From the NCBI GenBank assembly GCA_945910005.1, contig OX246743.1, forward strand, positions 13,870,587-13,934,586: a stretch of DNA of 64,000 bases, written 5' to 3'. Made by a program: the position numbers and the translations under genes. The notes under the pieces were generated by a model that saw nothing but the letters and a program-made list of their open reading frames with translations, had not been told where the DNA came from and did no database searches. Source of the stretch: Isoperla grammatica. Taxonomy: Eukaryota > Arthropoda > Insecta > Plecoptera > Perlodidae. Shown one piece after another: positions 9,815 through 19,111 of this stretch (within the stretch, counting starts at the first letter, position 1; each line of letters opens with the position of its first letter).

Positions 9815-12305
9815 GGAAGTTGTGTACTAAAGAGGTAGAAGTTAGATTAATTCCGGTATTGTGTACTTGGACTATCTGATAAGAAGTCAACAATTTTAAT
9901 GTTGGGATTAATGCATGTGGAGATATGATTGAAAATGGGTTTCAGGTGAGCCCAAATTGCAAAGGGGTCATGGCGCAGTGAAGCTGGAGTGTGCAGAATG
10001 ATTGTTTTCCAATTTCCCCTTCATGCAGATAGTAAATCATGCCAGTATGCAGTGTAACTTGATTTCTGGAAGCTCCGAAATGGACGGACTGAACTTCAGG
10101 ACCCTCATTCTGTAAAAATATTTCGGTGGGAAACGAAACGAGAACGCCACGAAAACTGTATTTGGTATTCCGTAAGACATTTCGTTTCACCGAGAAAAGT
10201 TCTCGGGGAGTAAGACACTGGGGAAAGCGTTTTCGACGATCTACATAACCTTAAGATTTGAAGTGAATAGTTAGAAGCTTAGGGTAGGCTACTCTAGGCC
10301 GTGACCTACACATATGTCAAGACTGGAAAATGCTATTTTATTAAGGCTAGGCCTAGGACTTGCGGCTTAGTCATAGGCCTACGCATTACGCAAACCTCTT
10401 GTTTTGTAGGTTAAGGTTAACAGTATGTAAATGATATTCATTATATAATTTAGGACGTTAATTATAATTTAAGCAAGGTTTTAGCTAGGCCATAGGAATG
10501 TATTGTATAGAATTTTAAAGATGCTAATAAAAATGAAATGAAATTCTGGAAGTGTTCGAGCCGTAGATTAAGGCTGACCAACATGTTGCGCCTAATCTCA
10601 AGCTTATGCCCGTGACTATGGAACAACCTATGAGTGGGAAGCTATACGTAACTATATTAGAAATATAAATGAAACTTTACTTACTCTAATCCATTTGTCT
10701 GTAGTCTTGGTAGCACCGACAGCTCCCACTCTTTTTGTTTGCCCAACGGGCCTAACAATCTACCCGCTGCCAAGTCGGGGTGACTACTTAAAAAATCCAA
10801 TAACATTTCTTTTTGTGTTTCGTCCCAACGAATGTTCTTGTTCATACTTAGTTTTAAACAGGAAATGAATAGTCGGACCTACCTACAACACAACTGTAAA
10901 CAAACAAGTAGGCTCTATATGACAGGTTGTGGAATGTGGATGACATCAAAGGTGAACTTAAATCTGATTTGTTCTAATAATGCGTAAGCCTCGTTGGCTT
11001 AGTAGGCAGTGCCGTTTTTCCAAATCCCTGTGATTTGGAAAACTGGAGTTCTCGTTTTTGCTATGGAATACCATTTTGACATATTCTCGTTATGTCCGAA
11101 ACGAAATCTTTTCCCTGCTCGGTGAAACGACAACTATCGAAAAGTTACAGAATAGGGGTCCAGAGCCATACTTGCATGAATAATTGTCTGAGATATCAAT
11201 ATGGATCAACAATTGGTCAGGAGACAGATTTTTTTAAACATCAATTGATGCATGCTAATGAATTATACATGCAATGTGTTTAGCAAACCTTGGCAATGCA
11301 TCACTAAACTTGTCAAAAAGTTCACCAACAGTCGCAGGAACCATTTCTTTCACTGTTCGTTTGCAAGCAAATTCCTTTCCTGTTTTTGAATTTAATCGGT
11401 GTTCTTTGGTGATTTTCCACTCAAGATAACTAGCATCACCATCAGCATCAACCTCGTTGAACACAACCACGCTATCTCTACAATCATTGCATTTGTTGAG
11501 AAGGCAGTCAACAGCCAAACGTTGGTTACAACAAACTTCTGTACAAACCTCGTCGGCAGATTTATGATTGATTATTTTGAGTTGATACAGTATATCCACC
11601 ATAAGCTGCATATTAGCGTGGATTGTTCACTGACATGTGTCTCTACCACCTAGATTTGGGTGTGTAACCGAAAATGGGCGCAGGCGGCAAAACGTTGAAT
11701 AGGAAAGATTAATGAAATTGGTGGAAAGAAACCTTAAATGGAGGTTCTGAAGGGTGTCATTTAGAACCCTCGTCTGTTTCTTGTTGTTTTCTCTTGTAAT
11801 ACAATATTTTATGCTTGGGCACATTCGGCTGTTCTCATCTTCTTCGAAGGATTCAACCAAACTTTCCTTGATCTTCCCACTGATAGCATCAGCTCACCCT
11901 TTTCTGTTGTACTGAGTCAAGGAACCAAAATGTCTTGTGTTACACCGGACCACCGGTTAAAAAGATTCTCTGCTTTGCGGTACAACCTGTATTTCTTCAA
12001 AACCATTCCAGACTACACTTTTCTAAAAATCTGCTTTTCTTTCTGTTTTTTGCAACGAAGCTTGGAAAGTTTAATCTCGCTCTGTACTCCTTCACCCAAC
12101 TCCAGCTTCCGCTTAACATCTTGACTTGTTCGGCAAGCCCTGCTACCCAAAAACATTTTAACTTTAGTTCGTGATGGTGATAGTCCCAAGTTGTGAGATT
12201 GTAAAGTTGCTTTGCTTTTTAATCTTTGCAATCGTGTTTTGTATCTCTGACTTCTTCTTTCCACCTCTAACAATCGACTTTCCAAGGCTTTAATTTTCCT
12301 ATAAC
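9815..12305 (-). pseudogene. Family X protein (cysteine-rich, possible DDE-type), copy 1, broken
   Basis: Pieces in order on the minus strand: 12305-11930, basic coiled-coil-like segment after an acceptor (TTATAG|GAAAAT); 11860-11255, core with LNDTLQNLH, FCRLRPF, RDTC, and several spaced Cys; then, after the insert at 10100-11160, 10096-9815 with EVQSVHFGASRNQVTLHTG, RHDPFAIWAHLKP and DFLSDSPSTQYRN. I recognise this as a multicopy unnamed family of aquatic animal genomes; I know no established function. Breaks: TAG near 12011, frame change near 11900, TGA where the related copy at 56 kb has Cys (11630), shifts near 11250 and 9990, TAA near 9853. Conserved Asp in HIDISDNY and DFLSDSP suggest an RNase H-fold nuclease (inference). 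Confidence 0.65.
10100..11160. mobile_element. Harbinger-like element 2 (1061 bp) carrying a Myb/SANT-like exon
   Basis: Ends are GACCCTCATTCTGTAAAA and, reverse complemented, GACCCCTATTCTGTAA, with the perfect 3-bp duplication CAG at 10097-10099 and 11161-11163. Removing it joins family X in frame (KYGS-EVQSVHFG). Inside, minus strand 10845 to about 10687, an exon starts MNKNIRWDETQKEMLLDFL and ends at a GTAAGT donor; with one frame change it continues TTDKWIRV, a Myb/SANT-like pattern. Harbinger elements encode a Myb-like partner protein besides the transposase, so this could be a remnant of it. No transposase core was seen. Confidence 0.75.
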
Positions 12306-12489
12306 AAGAAGCAAAAAAAAATAGTTCTAGACATTTTAACATAATACAAAAAATTTCCTATTTTGGTAGAATCACCCATATGGACCATCCCATAACTGTC
12401 CGAATTTACGTGTTATATGGGTTGTTACTACGGGATGGATATAATTGTACCACTCACTGAGAAGCCCGAAGTGATATTATTGGGTGTCA

Positions 12490-12845
12490 TAGCACTAGGT
12501 AGCGCGTTTGTTTACAATCACAGGAATGTTATAAATGGTCATCGTCTTTCCTGGGCTGTTTCTCATCCATTTATCAGCTTCCGCATAGACTGACCCATAT
12601 ACTGACCGGTCAAGAGGTTGGAGTTTATGAGAGCAATGCGGAGGAAAGGACACAACAGTGACACCGCTGTCTTTACACAGATTTAGACCTTCAATCGATA
12701 AATGCGAGTCATGACTGTCCAAAAGCAAAAGATTTGGGGTTTCCGACTGTGTTTAATAAAATGTTGAAGGAATGAAACAAAGTTTTCTTCCTTCATCCAC
12801 CCTGATGGATTTGCAACACCAACCCTACTAGAGCTTCTGGGCCTG
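12490..12845 (-). pseudogene. pogo/Tigger-type DDE transposase fragment
   Basis: Reading leftward: GVANPSGWMKEENFVSFL, then after a frameshift LLLDSHDSHLSIEGLNL (second catalytic Asp), SFPPHCSHKLQPLDRSVYG (third Asp), and WMRNSPGKTMTIYNIP. This is the DDE_1 core of the pogo/Tigger group. The first Asp region and DNA-binding domain are absent, and a short deletion follows SVYG. The interval 12846-13034 shows nothing else. Confidence 0.85.
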
Positions 12846-13034
12846 TCCATGGTTTCTCTATAGTGACCGTTTGCAAAAAAATTTGAGTATTACTTTTCTT
12901 TCATCACAGCTGTTTTGTTATTTGAGCAATTTCTTTAATTTTTTTTTATATAAATTAAGTAAATAATGATGTGTTAATACTCCAAATTTCAAACAAATAG
13001 GAAAAGATAAAAGAAGAAAAAGAAAGAAAACGCA

Positions 13035-13445
13035 TCAGTCCCCCCCTCTTGTGACAAGGTATGAGCTCTGCCATGAGCATGTCCGAGTGACGGTCCATTG
13101 CTGGTGTCTTGTAGCTCGAGGTGCAACATGGAAATTTAGTTTTTCAATAAGTGGGGAGTTTATACAGCTATTTACAATTTTATACAGAAAAACCATATCG
13201 GCAATTTTGCGTCTGGTTCCGAGCGTCGTAAGCCTGTTGTTTATACAATGTCTTACATAATCCGCCCTGTGGAAGGTAGTATTAGCCTTTTTACATTGCA
13301 TTTTTATAAAGCGCTTCTGTACCTTTTCTAAGTCGTCTATCTTTGTTGTGTGGTATGGGTTCCACACCACACTGGCATATTCGACTTGTGGTCTAACAAG
13401 AGTTCCTGAAACATATAGAAGGTAGCGCTGCAATCCCCTTTTCAT
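13035..13445 (-). pseudogene. LINE reverse transcriptase C-terminal fragment
   Basis: Contains LVRPQVEYASVVWNPY and DDLEKVQKRFIKM, a hallmark of the region after the RT domain in Jockey/CR1-group LINEs. It ends with a natural-looking stop at 13035 after about 130 codons. The catalytic RT is missing, as expected for a 5'-truncated LINE copy. No link to the other two LINEs in the window was apparent. From 13446 to 13965 I see only AT-rich sequence. Confidence 0.75.
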
Positions 13446-13992
13446 TGTTAAAATCTGTTCAAAAGATAGAAGTTCCTGCCAGCAAAAATCACGTTTAAAT
13501 TAAACTAGCTCTAGCAACCAAAATCTCACTTTTGCAGAAAGTGGTAGATAGAAGGTCCTGGTTCTTAACCATCGATATGTTGAATATTTACAACTTTGTA
13601 TTATACTAGGTTGGGTGCACCAGTAATGGGTTTGTTTTGCACATACAGTTAGTTAAATACTCTTCATTGGATCACCTTGAGATAAAAACAGACAATTTAT
13701 AACATGTTATCAGAAATGCACTTTCTTTCTATTCATGTATTCAAAAGTAAGATCAAATATTGCATTTGGCTAAAAAAAATTTCAAAGATAAAAAGTGGTT
13801 CAGTAATGGGTATACATGAAATAATTGTATAACTCTCTAACTTTATATAAGCCTAGGCCTACCCACACTGCCATAGGGTTACATAATGTAGGGCAAAATA
13901 TAAGTCTACAGTAATAAAAAGCTTATTATTATTATAACTTGATTAAGCAATGATTTAACATGTTAACCTAGTCAGTTACATCAACTGCTTTA

Positions 13993-14474
13993 AGCTGCGA
14001 TTGCAGTCGAGGATGTGCTCGGCGCGGCGGAGCGTGGCGTGGCGCGGATTCTCCTCGCCAGCCATTTCACTTGCAGATTGCACGATGCGCTATCTATGGC
14101 CTAGGCCTAGTCGTTTTGTTTACCTGTGTTGTTACAATCTTGCGCCACGTCCTTCCACGCTTGAACACGCAAAACATTACTTTTATAGCGTTTGTGGAAT
14201 ATATTATACACGATTTCTCTCTTTTCGACAGCCAACAGTAATCTTTCGGCAAAGTCTTCTGTCATTTGTTTGTTGTCGTAATCCCGATTTTGTATTGGTC
14301 ATTCAAAGTGACGTCATGCCGAGCATGGAGTTCGCCGCCTGAAATATTGAATATTTTCAATCCTCGGATAGAAATCCGCGGCTCTCCCCAGCTGAGAAAT
14401 AGAGCATGCTGATAGGCTGCAATCTTCATCCGCGCCGCGCCACGCCGAGCACATCCTCGACTGAAATCGCAGCT
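13993..14474. mobile_element. 482-bp MITE with GC-rich inverted termini, TSD TTA
   Basis: The first ~32 bases (AGCTGCGATTGCAGTCGAGG...) match the reverse complement of the last ~32 with a single mismatch. Flanks are TTA at 13990-13992 and 14475-14477. Removal restores the last codons of the Jerky-like gene (YVFDKAVDVTD-stop). TTA fits the TWA targets of PIF/Harbinger elements. No coding capacity is seen. Confidence 0.78.
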
Positions 14475-15318
14475 TTATCAAACACATATTTAAGGTGCCT
14501 TCCAAACTGTTGCAGCAGTGGCTCATCTAATATGGAAATAATCTGAGTGTGGTTAGTGGTGCTGATGTCGTCTTCATTGGGTAGAAACAAAGTTTTGGAT
14601 CCATTCATGGCTTCACAGCCATTACTACTGCTTCGTCCTCATTTATGACCGATTGTACAATGCATACACTCTTATGCATTTTCTTCCCCCAACGAAGCAT
14701 GCCAACACATAGGCCTACATCCCATCTTCGATCACACTGCCATCTGTAATAAGCGTAGGCGTATTTTTCTCTATAGTAGAACTAGAGCCCTTGTTTTGGT
14801 TGCGGACGCCTTCAAATCCTTCGCTGAGATCTTCGTCGGAGCACCCGCTCGCTACCCACTCTTCTGTTTCAGACTCTGAATCTGATTATAATTGGACCAA
14901 GCGAGTTTTACGACTTGTCTTCTTTTTTTTGGCAAAGCATTCTTTATTGGTGTTCACTGAAGGCTCACCAACCAATGCAGCTTTGTGAACAGAAATTGAC
15001 TTCTTCTGTTATAAAAACAATCCAAACATTGAAAATTAAACAAAGAAGGTAGGCCTACCATAACCAAAAGTGCATCGATAAAAAAAAAATACAAATGAAA
15101 AAATAACTTGCAAGCCTACTAACCTTTCCTTTCTCTCCTGCTTCTTTTTGGACGTAATATTCTCGCCATTTAGCTTAGGAAACTACGGATGGAAACACTT
15201 CCCTCTTTCTTTTACCAATTAAGGGTTTTTCTGGTGTTTTGGGCCATGCCAAGCACCTTTTAAATGGGCGCGAAACATGTTGCAGCTGATTTTTCAAGGT
15301 ACGTTCTTTGAATGTAAA

Positions 15319-15681
15319 TGCCCCGTCTGGGCCCGGGAAAGAATAGGCCCATGGTGACTCTGCCAGTCATAAGAGGCGACAAAAGGAGACCCGTCTGGGC
15401 CCGGGTTGACCCCCAGCCAGATTGGGCACGGTCAAACCCAGCCCGGCAGAGCTTGGGGTAGAATAGGCCCAGAGTGACTCTGCTAGTCGTAAGAGGCGAC
15501 GAAAGGAGACCCTGTCCCTTCCCCCCCACTGCCCCACTGAAGATTTCTCCTCCCACATGGCCCTGCCCTCCCTTGCTGGACTCCCCTTATGACGACTCCC
15601 GCGATATAGATGGACATGATTCGGAAGACGTCATATGACCTACGCTGTCGAGTACGTCGTTAAACACCACCAATCAATCAA
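15319..15681 (+). mobile_element. SINE, head B (duplicated) with tail alpha
   Basis: Flanked by TTTGAATGTAAA (15307-15318 and 15682-15693). It contains two copies of head B (GAATAGGCCCA..GTGACTCTGC..GTAAGAGGCGAC), the shared pyrimidine-rich middle, and the tail GTCATATGACCTACGC..CGTCGTTAAACACC ending in CAATCAATCAA. It lies in the Jerky-like pseudogene. Confidence 0.88.
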
Positions 15682-16392
15682 TTTGAATGTAAAGCTGACG
15701 TTACCATTAGATGAAGGACCAGGGTCTGAGTGGCAATGCAACGTAGCCACTGGTGCCCCCGTTGGTGTAATTGCAAACTCTTGTCCTCGCACCACCTGTG
15801 GATGCAATGAAATGCAATGTAGAATCAATGTTACCAACATGAAGCTTGTGGTACCTTTGAGTTAATAAACTCAATGCTAGTACCTTGATATCAATATAGG
15901 TAATCATCATCATCATTATCCATCGCCGTTTCCTGCTTCTGGCAGGTACTAAGTATATGTAATAAAACTGCTTATTTTAAGAACTCACTTCAGAAGACTT
16001 CTCTGCGACAGGCGTATCTACCTAGGTCTCCCGAGTTCTCTGGCTCTATTTGATTCAAAGTGGATTCGATCTTGATCCCCTTCCACAACTTGAACTATTG
16101 GAGAGCCTCGACTGGACCTTTCCATTCGTTCCCTTTTGTGTATGTTTCTAAAAACTCACCCATGCATTCTGGGCATATTTTCTCTTCCAAATATGGCAGC
16201 CAGTTGTTAGCGTCATTGCAGAGTTAGACTTTGTTTGTCTAACGTCATCATAAACAGGTTCTAATGAATTGGCTACTTTACGATTTTTCATGCATTTGGT
16301 GTATCTACACCATTTCGGTCAAATGGGTATAGACCACATGCCCTAAATCCATTCTTAATGCAGTCAGGGGTAACCTTTTCACTAAAAGTTTT

Positions 16393-16754
16393 CCTGCCCA
16401 GGGACTGCCACCTTATCGTGGTGGGCAGGTTTGCGTGCTTTGTTGATCCCGAGAGCTATGCCGGCGGAAGCGTATGCTTCTGGTAGGGCCACCCAAGCCG
16501 GACTGGTCGAGGAGGAGAAGTCAGACGAAGTGCAGTCCAAACCCCAATCCCCTTTCCCCCCCACTGTCCCATTGAATATTTCTCCTCCCACTTGGCCCTG
16601 CCCTCCCTTGCTGGACTCCCGTATGACGACTCACGCGACGTACAATGGATCTGATTCGGATGTGGCTTTATTCTTCATTATCATTTTTCTCATCTTCATT
16701 ATCACCCGCTCATCGTCTCGATTAGCCATCGTTGCACGTTAAGCCCCATTAATC
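16393..16754 (+). mobile_element. SINE, head A with tail beta
   Basis: Flanked by the 12-bp duplication ACTAAAAGTTTT (16381-16392, 16755-16766). It starts CCTGCCCAGGGACTGCCACC (head A, TTATCGTGGTGGGCAGG) and has the shared middle. Its tail beta (TCGATTAGCCATCGTTGCA, CGTTAAGCCCC) lacks a short ATAAATATGAGA-type segment present in the other copies. Confidence 0.9.
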
Positions 16755-16962
16755 AACTAAAAGTTTTGCTAATTAGCTTACCAAATTTGGCCTTTGTTAG
16801 TTCTTGAGTGACATTTTCGAATTTCCATTCACACACAATGGCTTTCCAGCCCGTTTTAAGAGGCTTAAGCAGTAAACACACTTACGTCTGCAGGTTGTAG
16901 AATGTGTGTACTGTTAAGGTGAAGAGCTATCAGCACTTTTCCATTCTTGTCACATAGTTCAC

Positions 16963-17270
16963 ATAGCCCGTCTGGGACCGGGGAAGAATAGGCCCAGAGT
17001 GACTCTGCTAGTCGTAAGAGGCGACAAAAAGAGACCCTGCCTCCCCCCCCCCCCCCCCACTGTCCCACTGAATATTTCTCCTCCCACTTGGCCCTGCCCT
17101 CCCTTGCTGGACTCCCGTATGACGACTCACGCGACGTAGAATGGATATGAATCGGATGTGGCTTTATTCTTCATCATCATCTTTCTCATCTTCATTATCA
17201 CCCGCTCATCGTCTCGATTAGCCATCGTTGCATAAATATGAGACGTTAAGCCCCATTAAACAATCAATCA
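16963..17270 (+). mobile_element. SINE, head B with tail beta
   Basis: Flanked by ACATAGTTCAC (16952-16962, 17271-17281); four bases (ATAG) sit between the left duplicate and the CCCGTCTGGG start. Head B is followed by the shared middle with a C-run and tail beta ending CAATCAATCA. It splits the codons around the SELCDKNGK segment of the Jerky-like gene. Confidence 0.88.
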
Positions 17271-17606
17271 ACATAGTTCACTGACAAGTTTTGAAAGATG
17301 GGATCGGTGGCCATCAACCAAGAACCACAGGGCGATCCATACCTTCTTTATCCAAGTATGGAATGAAGTGATACGCAATGTATTCGTAGAAGACTTCGGA
17401 ATTCATCCACCCAGAGTCCGATTTACCAACGGCTTATGTACTAGGACTGGTCGAACTATAGCTTCGGGTATTATTTTGTATGGGTAAATGACCATCGGTC
17501 CATCGGAGGTACACATTTCCCATCGGCAGAAAACATTCCAATAACTGTAATTTGTGCTTTTTCGTCATTTGCCACTTCCTTGTAAAAGTCTTCTCCATTC
17601 CTTTGA

Positions 17607-17987
17607 CCTGCCGGGGGACTGCCACCTTATCGTGGTGGGCAGGTTTGCGTGCTTTGTTTGATCCCGAGAGCTATGCCGGCGGAAGCGTATGCTTCTGGTA
17701 GGGCCACCCAAGCCGGACTGGATGAGGAGGAGAAGTCTGACGAAGTGCAGTCCACACCCCAATCCCCTTTCCCCCCCACTGTCCCATTGAATATTTCTCC
17801 TCCCTCTTGGCCCTGCCCTCCCTTGCTGGACTCCCGTATGACAACTCACGCGACGTACAATGGATCTGATTCGGATGTGGCTTTATTCTTCATTATCATC
17901 TTTCTCATCTTCATTATCACCCGCTCATCGTCTCGATTAGCCATCGTTGCATAAATATGAGACGTTAAGCCCCAGTAATCAATCAAT
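17607..17987 (+). mobile_element. SINE, head A with tail beta
   Basis: Flanked by CCATTCCTTTGA (17595-17606, 17988-17999). Head A, middle and tail beta are complete. It interrupts the Jerky-like gene between the first catalytic region and the VANDEKAQ segment. Confidence 0.9.
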
Positions 17988-18189
17988 CCATTCCTTTGAA
18001 CACAGCCAATGACTTTGACTGTCTTAGGGCACATCATAAACCCAGATTCATCTGCATTGAATATTCTTGCAGGGTCCTCCATGATGTGTAGATGGCCTTC
18101 TTCTGTGAGGTAATTGGTGATTTCACCAAACCAGCGTTCTATACCCTCTTTCGAGATGTTTGACGATCGTACAGCTTTTTAGCAAGTGG

Positions 18190-18270
18190 TACCACCGTAA
18201 AAAAAGTTGTCCATGAACACATGAAAGCCTTTTTCTAAGTAATGGACGAGTAGTCTTGGGCAGGGCTACG
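18190..18270 (-). pseudogene. piggyBac-like scrap
   Basis: RLLVHYLEKGFHVFMDNFF resembles the second catalytic Asp region of piggyBac transposases (MDNFF). It sits directly upstream of the Jerky-like remnant and has stops on both sides. From 18290 to 18614 nothing else is recognisable. Confidence 0.45.
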
Positions 18271-18614
18271 TTAGTTGTTGAAACGTCCACAGATGGCGAT
18301 GCGAACTGTGGGACTCGTCGCGATCTACTGTGTCTGTCACAATGGATTTCAACCATTTTTAACGGCAGTACGACTGGAAGAAATCATTAAAAATATCATT
18401 TTTTAGCATGGGCGTCTCTTAGGCGTATGTAGGACAAGAGGGAAGGTAACAGTTTATTTGTATCTTCCTACATTAAAGATGTGTGGACATCGGAAAACGG
18501 AGATGTCCCGATGGTAAAAGCTAGGCCTAGCCAAGTTCTCCTATTTTGTCATTTACACCGCCACCAAGTCTATTTAGGCCTAGGCCTACACTGTGGAAAA
18601 AACGCATGTATTTT

Positions 18615-18659
18615 ACATATAATGTATATGGCAGCAGAGCTGCCATATACATTATATGT
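18615..18659. repeat. Perfect 21-bp inverted repeat, 3-nt loop
   Basis: Arms begin ACATATAATGTATATGGCAG and are exactly complementary across the loop AGA. A (AAT)n run of about 40 bp follows at 18688-18727. Confidence 0.85.
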
Positions 18660-18688
18660 TTTTTTACAACTACACCATGAATGTAATG

Positions 18689-18727
<39 letters not shown>

Positions 18728-18894
18728 TTTATTCACCATTCGGCTTGTACAAGATACAAATATTGGTTTCGTCAAGATGCTTATATCGAAATATTAATTC
18801 TAATTCTAATTCTAGGCAGGCATTTAAATATAAGCCTTTAAAAGGTAAGCATTTGAGTAGCCTATGATTACAGGAAGGTTAAACCAGTTGATAC

Positions 18895-19111
18895 TAAGAA
18901 TAAAATGAGATAAGATACATTAGATACACATTAGACATTAGATTAGATTACATTAGATTAGATTAGATTAGGGCACATAGTTGAGTCCAGGATCAAAGCA
19001 AAAAGTGACAAAAGGTGACAAGATCGATATACAATATGGTACAATGTGGATGCCGAAATAACGATACATTTATATTTTAATTATTTAGATATAAGTTGTT
19101 AACAAGCAGGC
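18895..19111 (-). other. 3' UTR and microsatellite tail of LINE 1
   Basis: Left of the LINE stop codon the sequence runs about 130 bp and then, in LINE sense, ends in repeated TAATC/AATCTAATC units (18895-18975). Short tandem tails rather than poly(A) are usual for CR1/L2-group LINEs. Confidence 0.6.

Larger units (their letters stand above)
13966..18163 (-). pseudogene. Jerky-like DDE_1 transposase, broken by four SINEs and a MITE
   Basis: Segments collinear on the minus strand: 18163-17990 (ISKEGIERWFGEI, NADESGFMMCPKT with first catalytic Asp), 17600-17282 (VANDEKAQITVIGMFSADG, then LVDGHRSHLSKLVSELC with second Asp), 16962-16767 (STHILQPADVSVF with third Asp, TGWKAIVCEW), 16380-16000 (VTPDCIKNGFRACGLYPF), 15306-14475 (CLAWPKTPEKPLIGKRKRE, acidic SDSESETEEW, FLPNEDDIST) and a last codon block ending VDVTD-stop near 13966. 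All three catalytic Asp survive, but there are frameshifts and stops (e.g. about 17380-17450). Each SINE and the MITE has a target duplication, so the old order is certain. The N-terminal DNA-binding domain is not seen. Confidence 0.82.

Noticed and set aside
9342..9893. A single 183-codon protein
   Set aside because: Its first ~30 codons are family X DNA in the wrong frame; only the rest is hAT transposase.
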